A DNA stretch of 12,585 bases, taken from an uncultured Bacteroides sp. (GTDB lineage: Bacteria; Bacteroidota; Bacteroidia; Bacteroidales; Bacteroidaceae). The stretch's first letter is position 1; every line of letters starts with the position of its first letter. The position numbers were made by a program, and so were the translations under genes. The stretch spans positions 1 to 12,585 of the forward strand of contig CAUHML010000093.1 in NCBI GenBank assembly GCA_959606905.1. The letters are read 5' to 3'. This document shows positions 7,539 to 12,585 of this stretch, piece after piece. The notes below the pieces were generated by a model. It was not told the origin of the DNA. It did not search any database and saw only the letters and a program-made list of their open reading frames with translations.

Positions 7539-8960
7539 ATGAATATGAAAAACAATTTAAGATATACTTTCCTGTCATTGTTGCTGTGTGGCATGGCGTT
7601 TACAGCGTGCGAGGACGATGTGACCGTGGGTCAGGAAGTGGATGAATCTCAATATGAAAATGTCACAAAATTGCAGGGGTTGCTGGTGGATCAGTCTACC
7701 AATAAGAATAGTTCTGTGATTGAGATGAGAGGTGATGTACATAGTACAGACATATCTTTCCGTTTGTCTAAATTGCCCAACAAGGGAGTGGACGTGAAGA
7801 TTACCGTAGATGAAGCTTATGCTGCTGAATACAATGCTGCACATAATACTACGTATGAAGTATACCCCGCTGCCAATGTGAAAATAGCCAACGATGGTGT
7901 GTTTGTACTGGCTCCCGATGATAAGGTTACACCTAGCATCAAGGTAACGCTCAATGCGTTCGATGGCATGAAGGAAGATAAGACTTATATCGTGCCTATT
8001 ACAGCTAGCTCTACTACAGAAGGTGTAAGTTTTACCAAGGAGTCTCAACATATGGTGCTGTTGATTACTGACTGCCGCAACAAGCCCAATAACTTCAAGG
8101 GCGATGGTGCTGTGACTATGGTGTTGTATTTCGAAGTAAACGATACTAATCCGCTGAATGCACTGGAATTCTTGACTGAAAGTGGTAAATATTACTTCGA
8201 CCACGTGGTGCTCTTTGCTGCCAACATCAACTGGGATCCCGTGAAGAAGCGTGTATACTTGGCAAACAACCCTAACGTACAATTCTTATTGGACAACAAC
8301 GAAGAATACCTACAACCGCTTCGCAGAGCTGGTATAAAGGTGATTCTGAGTATCTTGGGTAACCATGACGAGGCTGGAGTAGCTCAATTGTCGGACATGG
8401 GTGCTCGTGAGTTTGCCAAGGAACTAGCTGCTTATTGCCGTGCCTATAACTTGGACGGTGTAGCGTTTGATGATGAATATTCAGATAATCCGGATTTAAA
8501 TAATCCTTGGTTTGCTCCTCAATCAGCTTATGCAGGTTCTCGCCTGATGTATGAATGTAAAAAGGCAATGCCTGAAAAAATAGTTTCTCTGTATAATTTG
8601 GGCGCTATGTATTCTGATAGACTGGAGATTGTCGACGGTGTTGATCCCGGTCAGTATTGTGACTATGCAGTAGCCGACTACGGTGGTGCTGCTAGTCCGG
8701 GTGTAGGCATGACTTTGAAGCAATGCGGTGGCATGTCAATTGAACTTCGTCGCGGTAGTGGTGATTCCAGTGAATCTACAGCAAAACGTAAAAAAGAGCA
8801 AGGATATGGTTATTACATGTTCTTTGCTTTGGATCCTTCTTTGTATAGAAGTCAAGTTGGACGTTTGCAATCAGTATGTAGAGGATTATATAATCAAGAA
8901 TTGCTTTATCCTACTCATCAATATAAGAAAAACAGTACGGAGCGCATTCCTTTAAATTAA
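7539..8960 (+). CDS. DUF1735 + GH18 endo-beta-N-acetylglucosaminidase lipoprotein (EndoBT-3987/EndoH-like)
   Basis: A 473-residue lipoprotein, probably displayed on the cell surface (lipobox FTAC24 then EDD). Residues about 35-175 are a DUF1735-type sandwich and residues about 190-465 a GH18 TIM barrel. The catalytic strand reads LDGVAFDDEYSD, with D306, D311 and E313. E313 is the expected acid/base and D311 the residue assisting the substrate N-acetyl group, as in EndoH-type enzymes that cut between the two GlcNAc residues of the N-glycan core. Canonical DxxDxDxE has an Asp at position 309, which is Ala here. Other barrel strands are VTMVLYFEVND (192-202), IKVILSILGNHD (266-277) and IVSLYNLGAMY (368-378). 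It ends the operon. Activity on N-glycans is family-based inference, and high-mannose versus complex preference cannot be read from the sequence. Met3 is an alternative start. Confidence 0.88.
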   Translation: MNMKNNLRYTFLSLLLCGMAFTACEDDVTVGQEVDESQYENVTKLQGLLVDQSTNKNSSVIEMRGDVHSTDISFRLSKLPNKGVDVKITVDEAYAAEYNAAHNTTYEVYPAANVKIANDGVFVLAPDDKVTPSIKVTLNAFDGMKEDKTYIVPITASSTTEGVSFTKESQHMVLLITDCRNKPNNFKGDGAVTMVLYFEVNDTNPLNALEFLTESGKYYFDHVVLFAANINWDPVKKRVYLANNPNVQFLLDNNEEYLQPLRRAGIKVILSILGNHDEAGVAQLSDMGAREFAKELAAYCRAYNLDGVAFDDEYSDNPDLNNPWFAPQSAYAGSRLMYECKKAMPEKIVSLYNLGAMYSDRLEIVDGVDPGQYCDYAVADYGGAASPGVGMTLKQCGGMSIELRRGSGDSSESTAKRKKEQGYGYYMFFALDPSLYRSQVGRLQSVCRGLYNQELLYPTHQYKKNSTERIPLN

Positions 8961-8965
8961 TATTC

Positions 8966-9137
8966 GAGCTTGTTTAAATTTTATTTTCTCTTATTATGAG
9001 AACTGTTTTTGAAGATTTTTCTGTGCTGTGATAAAGAGCATAGCGAGCTATGTGACGAAGAACAGCACAGAAAAAGACTGAAAACAAACTCAGAAGAAGC
9101 AGAATAAACTCTTTCTGAATATAATTTAAACAAGCTC
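8966..9137. repeat. 172-bp MITE-like imperfect palindrome with 15-bp terminal inverted repeats
   Basis: GAGCTTGTTTAAATT (8966-8980) is the exact reverse complement of AATTTAAACAAGCTC (9123-9137). Inside, TTTTTCTGTGCTGT (9016-9029) pairs perfectly with 9062-9075, and CATAGC (9039-9044) with GCTATG (9047-9052) at the centre. The flanking stretches pair imperfectly, so the whole element could fold into one long hairpin as RNA. It fills most of the gap between the GH18 gene and the BACON gene. The ends resemble in style the TIRs of the IS5-type element downstream (GA-GCT-TTTAAA-TT), which suggests a non-autonomous miniature element. The 3-nt flanks (TTC and TTA) do not form a clean target duplication. 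It may also end operon transcription. Confidence 0.72.
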
Positions 9138-9168
9138 TTAGTGTATTTTCATAAAATAATAGTCTGAT

Positions 9169-10662
9169 ATGAAATTTTTAAACGTTTTACTGATAACATT
9201 GTTTGCAACAACGTTGTTTTGGGGTTGTTCTGACGATGATGATTCTACAGCAGGAGTGAATAGTTCGATTTCTTTGTCAACTGGAATAGTTCAGGTGGAC
9301 AAAAAGGGAGGAGAAGTAAGTGTAACGGTAACTAGCTCTGGTTATTGGAGATTGGCTGGTGTGTGTGACTGGGCTCATCCGTCTGTTACTTCCGGGAAAA
9401 ATGGTGATGTAGTAACTTTTACAATAGATTCCAATGAAGAGAATGTTTATCGTTGTTGTACATTCAAGTTCTTTGTTGGAGCGCAAGTAGCCCCATTGAA
9501 AATAGAATCTTATCCGGGTTATGTAATGCAACTACTTTCTGAAGAAAGCTTATCTTTCAGTAGAGATAAAGATATTCTTACGATTAAGTTAAATACAAAT
9601 ATAGAAGATCCTACTATTGCTTTTAGTGACGGAGGTGAGGAATGGATTACTTTCATTAAACGTGCAGAGTTTGGAGAAAAAGTATCTTTGCAATTCGAAG
9701 TTGCAGCCAATGAAACCTATAAAAATCGTTCTTCTAGAATTACACTTTCTAGTCCTTTGGTAGATAATGAGGTTATTGTTGATGTTCTGCAAAAACAGAC
9801 TGATGCTATTATTACAGATCAACAGTCTATCGTGCATGATTTATCCGCTAGGACTATTTCTTTTGAAGTTAAATATAATGTCGAGAATGAAATTTCTGTA
9901 ATTAAGGGCGATGACTGGATTACTAATCAGCAAATTTCCGAACCTACAGTAAGTGATGACGGTTTGTCTACAGTTACCGTTAGCTATCAGTTGGGTGAGG
10001 CTACGGTAACTCGTGGTGGTGTTATTTATATCAAGCAGAAAGATGGACCTGTCTATTGTGAAATATCTGTTATACAGAAAGATTCCGATGCAGAAATTGT
10101 AGAGATTCCTGATGAAAATCTCAGAACAGCCATTATAAATAATGGTTGGGCTATTTCTGTTGGAGGTAACAATTGTATTGTGGTAGAAGAAGGTTTGAAA
10201 GCTACATCTTTCGAAAATGATTATTATAATAAAATAGAAAATTTGAAAGGTATAGAAGCTTTTCCTAATTTGGAAAAGCTTGCTTTAGGGAATGTTTCAA
10301 ACATGGTTAAATTGGATATTTCAGGCTTGCATAAAGTTAAAACTCTTACTTTTTTTACAAATCGATATGTGGCAGAGTATGATTTAGGAGATAATCCTGT
10401 TGAAAACTTTTCTTTAGGTACTTCATATTTGTATGTATCTGATATTAAGATTGTATCTTCAGTAATAGAATCTTTTAATTTGATGTTGTCTGGTTGGTAT
10501 GCTGAATATGACAATGTTGAATCCATTGATGTATCTGAGTGTTCTGCGTTGAAAACATTGGATGTGCGTCGTGGTTCAAAATTGAAAACTCTCTACTTGA
10601 AGACAGGGCAGGATATTCCTAATCTGACAAAGAATGAATTTACTCAAATCGTATATAAATAA
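9169..10662 (+). CDS. BACON-domain and leucine-rich-repeat surface lipoprotein
   Basis: A 497-residue lipoprotein. The signal peptide ends in FWGC20 and is followed by SDDDD, a strongly acidic surface-export-like signal. Three BACON-like beta-sandwich domains are suggested: about 34-112 (ISLSTGIVQVDKKGG, W60, W68), about 119-210 (ending VIVDVLQKQTD) and about 213-305 (ending CEISVIQKDSD). The C-terminal part (about 310-497) opens with IPDENLRTAIINNG and has LRR-like turns such as LKGIEAFPNLEKLAL, LDISGLHKVKTL and IDVSECSALKTLDV. BACON domains are thought to mediate carbohydrate or mucin contact. No enzyme motif is visible. The DNA is visibly more A/T-rich than the operon upstream, and the gene is separated from it by the 172-bp palindrome, so it may be a later addition with its own promoter. 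It ends just before a strong terminator. Its link to the SusCD system rests on position only. Confidence 0.85.
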   Translation: MKFLNVLLITLFATTLFWGCSDDDDSTAGVNSSISLSTGIVQVDKKGGEVSVTVTSSGYWRLAGVCDWAHPSVTSGKNGDVVTFTIDSNEENVYRCCTFKFFVGAQVAPLKIESYPGYVMQLLSEESLSFSRDKDILTIKLNTNIEDPTIAFSDGGEEWITFIKRAEFGEKVSLQFEVAANETYKNRSSRITLSSPLVDNEVIVDVLQKQTDAIITDQQSIVHDLSARTISFEVKYNVENEISVIKGDDWITNQQISEPTVSDDGLSTVTVSYQLGEATVTRGGVIYIKQKDGPVYCEISVIQKDSDAEIVEIPDENLRTAIINNGWAISVGGNNCIVVEEGLKATSFENDYYNKIENLKGIEAFPNLEKLALGNVSNMVKLDISGLHKVKTLTFFTNRYVAEYDLGDNPVENFSLGTSYLYVSDIKIVSSVIESFNLMLSGWYAEYDNVESIDVSECSALKTLDVRRGSKLKTLYLKTGQDIPNLTKNEFTQIVYK

Positions 10663-10701
10663 TATGGATTGAACTTTATACCTAAGGGTATTTTATATAT
10701 T

Positions 10702-10744
10702 TTGGGGCATTTGGCTGCTAATAGCCAAATGCCCCAATTTTTTT
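10702..10744 (+). terminator. Strong rho-independent terminator after the BACON gene
   Basis: TTGGGGCATTTGGCT (10702-10716) pairs perfectly with AGCCAAATGCCCCAA (10723-10737) around a 6-nt loop and is followed by seven T (10738-10744). It lies about 40 nt after the stop codon of the BACON gene. A 15-bp perfect GC-containing stem plus a T run is a textbook intrinsic terminator. Confidence 0.93.
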
Positions 10745-10817
10745 GTAGAATATCTATAGTCTTGTAGGTTGATAGTAAGCATCCGAAGAACTACTGGTTT
10801 TGAACCTTTCTATACAC

Positions 10818-10862
10818 CAATAGCGACTGTCACTATAAACCTAATAGCTGCAGTCGCTATTG
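10818..10862. repeat. 12-bp perfect inverted repeat inside the IS66 relic
   Basis: CAATAGCGACTG (10818-10829) and CAGTCGCTATTG (10851-10862) are exact reverse complements with a 21-nt spacer, followed by TTTT. The right arm opens a 32-nt stretch (10852-10883) that is repeated imperfectly at 11238-11271. It could fold as a hairpin or weak terminator. No known family was assigned. Confidence 0.5.
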
Positions 10863-10969
10863 TTTTGTCGAACCTATATGTTGTAATTGAGATTAGTTGC
10901 CAGATTCTATAGCCTGTTTGGTCAACACACTTTCCGGATGTTACAACTTCCACTGATGTGGAAGCAGAT

Positions 10970-11212
10970 TCAATAGCTCATCATGCGTTGCCTTCTTATG
11001 ATAGGGTGGGTTAGCAGTTCTATCAACAATTTCTCAGATTCGCTCCCGAAGTGGGCACGGAGCCCGTTGGGGAAAAGCAGGGCTACACCCTGTGGTATCT
11101 GTTCTACCAAGGTCAGTTCTGTAGTGGATTGCTTGAAACTGATGGGAGCCAACTCCTGTTTGAGACTGTATTTTCGGCAGCACATTTTTTACGCCAGTAG
11201 GCTGTGCAATGT
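10970..11212 (-). pseudogene. Decayed IS66 OrfA (TnpA accessory protein) remnant
   Basis: Two minus-strand frames look like pieces of one IS66 OrfA. The first carries HCTAYWRKKCAAENTVSN (the TACTGG of YW is at 11199-11194), resembling the YWRKK segment at the end of the OrfA helix-turn-helix. A shifted frame then gives APISFKQSTTEL and LLFPNGLRAHFGSESEKLL (within 11185-10970), resembling the (L/F)PNG-x-x-(hydrophobic) C-terminal strand of OrfA. A frameshift therefore lies between them, and the N-terminal 30 or so residues are missing because the inverted repeat is reached almost at once. The longest open piece is 71 codons (11185-10970) with an internal Met that is probably not a real start. 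It is non-functional. Confidence 0.55.
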
Positions 11213-11237
11213 GTAGTTCTTCGGATGCTTACGTTTT

Positions 11238-11271
11238 AGTCACTATATTTTTTTGTAGAACTTATATGTTG
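11238..11271. repeat. Degenerate direct repeat of 10852-10883
   Basis: This stretch aligns with 10852-10883, sharing AGTC-CTAT, TTTTGT-GAAC-TATATGTTG and differing at a few bases plus a 2-nt indel. It also shares the exact 14-mer ATTTTTTTGTAGAA (11247-11260) with 10737-10750, the T run of the terminator after the BACON gene. The copies lie inside and on both sides of the IS66-like relic, so the relic may sit among older repeated units, or the edges may have been duplicated. Confidence 0.45.
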
Positions 11272-11301
11272 CAGCTGTTGCAAGTACCATTGTAGTATTT
11301 T

Positions 11302-11324
11302 TATAAACGCCGCTGTCGTTTATA
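11302..11324. repeat. Short palindrome (8-bp stem, 7-nt loop)
   Basis: TATAAACG (11302-11309) pairs with CGTTTATA (11317-11324) around CCGCTGT. It lies in the roughly 120-nt spacer between the IS66 relic and the IS5 element, which otherwise holds nothing coding. It could be a remnant of a dispersed palindromic repeat. Confidence 0.4.
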
Positions 11325-11355
11325 TTTCTCTCTATAGTTTTTGCTGATAAACTTA

Positions 11356-12259
11356 GAAGCTATTTAAAAATTACACAATAATTTTGTTAAGCATGATTTT
11401 GCAAAAAGCAAGTTGAATCATAGCCTCTGCAGTATCAGCATGAAACTCGTAGTCTATCGTCAGCCTTCTGAAGTTTTCCAGCCATGCGAATGCTCTTTCA
11501 ACAATCCATCGTTTCGGAATGACTTTAAACTTTGACGGGCATTCATCAGGTCTGAGAACGACTTCAAGTCCCCATTTGAATTTGTCAAATATCTAATCTG
11601 CAAGGCTTCCTCTATAGCCACCATCCGCAAGACTTTTGGCAAGACGAGGAAATTTGTAGGATAGTTTCTCCATGACTTTCGGAGCACCCTTGCTGTCATG
11701 AATATTGGCTTCATGCACAGCTACAGACATCAGAAGTCCTTGGTTATCAACGATTATATGCTGTTTTCTGCCCTTAATCTTCTTGTTGCTGTCAAGTGCT
11801 CGAACAGAATCTACATGATGTGAAGTCTTAACACTTCGTGAGTCTATGATGCCCATGTTGGGGCTTTCGTTGCGACCAGACTGGATGCGTACCATAGAGC
11901 GAAGTTTATCAAGGAGTTCTTCAATGATGTCTTCGTTTTTCCACTTGCTGCAATAGTAGTATACGCTCTCCCACGGAGCAAAATCCTTGGGAATCATGCG
12001 CTACTGACAGACTGTTTTGAGAAGATACAAAATCGCATTCATGATGTTTCTGAGAGAATGTTTTCGCTTCCTTTCTTGCGGATTTATAATTTTTTCTATA
12101 ACTTGCCACTGTTTATCAGTAAGGTTAGTTGAGTATTGTTCCATAACTTTAATTGATTGGTACTCATAAAGTTAAGAATAAATATTAAATTAACCTGCTG
12201 ATTTGCAATATATTAATTGTTGCTATAACATTTATTTTCAATAATTTTTAAACAGTTTC
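11356..12259 (-). mobile_element. Complete IS5-family (IS1031-group-like) insertion sequence, 904 bp
   Basis: The left end GAAGCTATTTAAAAATTA (11356-11373) and the reverse complement of the right end (12242-12259, GAAACTGTTTAAAAATTA) match at 16 of 18 positions. Both sides are flanked by TTA (11353-11355 and 12260-12262), a 3-bp target duplication of the TNA type used by the IS1031 group of IS5. One transposase frame fills the minus strand, and its TAA stop lies inside the left terminal repeat. Intact ends and a clean duplication point to a simple insertion rather than a composite. The transposase carries two stop codons, so mobility would need a transposase acting in trans. Confidence 0.85.
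11371..12144 (-). pseudogene. IS5-family DDE transposase with two in-frame amber stops
   Basis: Starting at ATG (12144-12142), a single 257-codon frame runs to TAA (11373-11371) with no frameshift, but it is interrupted by TAG at codon 48 (12003-12001) and codon 184 (11595-11593). The N-terminal part begins MEQYSTNLTDKQWQVIEKII and leads to LKTVCQ-stop-RMIPKDFAPWESVYYY. IS5 relatives have CQWRMLPxDFPPWxxVYYYF, so the first TAG sits where Trp (TGG) is expected. The second, in SLAD-stop-IFDKF, may also replace Trp. The DDE triad is preserved: D101 in GIIDSR, D174 in LADGGYRG and E216 in IVERAFAWLENFRR. Length equals the family norm. The intact frame and residues suggest recent inactivation by point mutation. 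Readthrough is possible but unsupported. Confidence 0.88.
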
Positions 12260-12361
12260 TTATGGCTTTCCCAAAAAATATTCAGGGTAACTGCACCAAA
12301 ATTTTTGATTCATGATTGATAGCATCATCTTTGTCGAATAAATACTATTTCTTATTTTTCA

Positions 12362-12463
12362 GAAGTAACCGATCCTCGTGTGACGGGTCGTTCTCTGCAC
12401 TTGTTGTCAGACATATTAATGATAGGTTTATGTACTTATCTGACAGGTGGTACCGATTATGAA
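12362..12463 (+). pseudogene. N-terminal fragment of an ISAs1-family transposase
   Basis: The plus-strand frame reads SEVTDPRVTGRSLHLLSDIL then MIGLCTYLTGGTDYE, matching the N-terminal DDE_Tnp_1-associated region of ISAs1-family transposases (VxDPRxxRxxxHxLxDILxIALCA). After the final Glu (12461-12463) the expected family sequence stops. The frame stays open to the window end as RLDRRRQPTGFRGL and onward, but this does not look like transposase. No start codon precedes the match: going upstream the frame meets TAG (about 12326) without an ATG. The piece is probably a remnant truncated at both ends by deletion or later insertion. If the IS5 element next door displaced its 5' part, a remainder might be expected upstream of 11353, but none was seen. 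Confidence 0.6.
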
Positions 12464-12585
12464 CGACTTGACAGACGGCGGCAGCCCACGGGATTTCGAG
12501 GTCTTGTACCCGTAATCCCGGCAATACAGATAAATAAGTGCGGCAATGTCGCACTTATCACAAAATTATTTCCGGATATATTTTG
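12464..12585. other. Unassigned sequence with a hairpin at 12534-12558
   Basis: After the transposase fragment the sequence is more GC-rich and not recognised. A minus-strand frame reading DKCDIAALIYLYCRDYGYK then TSKSRGLPPSVKSF is open for about 40 codons but has no start and is preceded by a stop. ATAAGTGCG (12534-12542) pairs perfectly with CGCACTTAT (12550-12558) around GCAATGT, giving a 9-bp stem that could be a terminator or the core of another mobile-element end. Nothing further can be supported at the window edge. Confidence 0.35.

Larger units (their letters stand above)
10775..11232. mobile_element. IS66-like deletion relic bounded by 20-bp inverted repeats
   Basis: GTAAGCATCCGAAGAACTAC (10775-10794) recurs as its exact reverse complement at 11213-11232, defining a 458-bp element. 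IS66-family ends characteristically begin GTAA, and the minus strand from the right end encodes a decayed IS66 OrfA-like peptide. Left of that, minus-strand fragments such as FHISGSCNIRK are weakly reminiscent of an OrfB start. A full IS66 element is over 2 kb with a large orfC transposase, so this is an internal-deletion remnant that cannot move on its own. The 8-nt flanks (GGTTGATA and GTTTTAGT) do not match as a target duplication. Family assignment is from motif memory and is moderate. Confidence 0.62.

Noticed and set aside
7575..8282. 235-codon minus-strand open frame
   Set aside because: It is antisense to the DUF1735/GH18 gene and His/Ile/Tyr-rich in the manner of a shadow frame; nothing is recognised.
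8963..9140. Target-site duplication around the 172-bp palindrome
   Set aside because: The flanking triplets are TTC and TTA. They differ at one base, so no duplication can be claimed.
11371..12144. Amber recoding (alternative genetic code) to keep the IS5 transposase functional
   Set aside because: None of the other genes in the window contain in-frame TAG, so simple mutational inactivation is the better reading.
12345..12554. 69-codon minus-strand open frame
   Set aside because: It runs antisense to the recognisable ISAs1 fragment, and the peptide has no family features.
10663..12585. CRISPR array or attC-like cassette array in the repeat-rich right third
   Set aside because: The repeats are few, unevenly spaced and unequal, and there are no unique spacers of uniform length. 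They are better explained as insertion-sequence relics and palindromes.

Overview
The window looks like a stretch of a gut Bacteroidales chromosome (Bacteroides/Phocaeicola type). The reasons are a canonical SusC/SusD pair, a run of lipoproteins with acidic residues just after the lipidated Cys, BACON and DUF1735 domains, A-rich gene starts without strong Shine-Dalgarno sequences, and IS5-, IS66- and ISAs1-type insertion-sequence debris. No tRNA, rRNA or CRISPR array was seen.

Positions 1-258 are an upstream intergenic/divergent region. It holds a perfect 12-bp inverted repeat (113-145) and, with low confidence, the frameshifted 5' end of a minus-strand gene. Positions 259-8960 are one tight plus-strand operon with gaps of 9-19 nt: a SusC-type TonB-dependent transporter with an STN signalling domain, a SusD-like lipoprotein, a GH18-fold lipoprotein whose catalytic residues are lost (probable glycan-binding protein), a DUF1735+LamG lipoprotein (probable second glycan-binding protein), and a DUF1735+GH18 lipoprotein with an intact catalytic pair (probable endo-beta-N-acetylglucosaminidase). 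The order resembles the N-glycan utilization locus core I recall from B. thetaiotaomicron (BT3983-BT3987). The inferred scheme is that the surface GH18 cuts the chitobiose core of host or dietary N-glycans, the binding lipoproteins and SusD hold the glycan, and SusC imports it. The mannosidases and other exo-enzymes needed to finish the job are not in the window.

Positions 8961-9168 separate the operon from the next gene and contain a 172-bp imperfect palindrome with 15-bp perfect terminal inverted repeats (MITE-like). Positions 9169-10662 encode a surface lipoprotein with about three BACON-like domains and a C-terminal leucine-rich-repeat region, in visibly more A/T-rich DNA. A very strong intrinsic terminator (10702-10744) closes it.

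From 10745 to the end is a graveyard of mobile DNA: an IS66-like deletion relic bounded by 20-bp inverted repeats starting GTAA (10775-11232), short palindromes and degenerate repeats, a complete IS5-family element (11356-12259) with matching ends and a TTA target duplication whose transposase frame carries two in-frame amber codons, and an N-terminal fragment of an ISAs1-family transposase (12362-12463) that runs into unidentified sequence. No clear novel system was found. The most noteworthy items are the paired active/inactive GH18 lipoproteins, the 172-bp palindromic element and the doubly amber-interrupted IS5 transposase.
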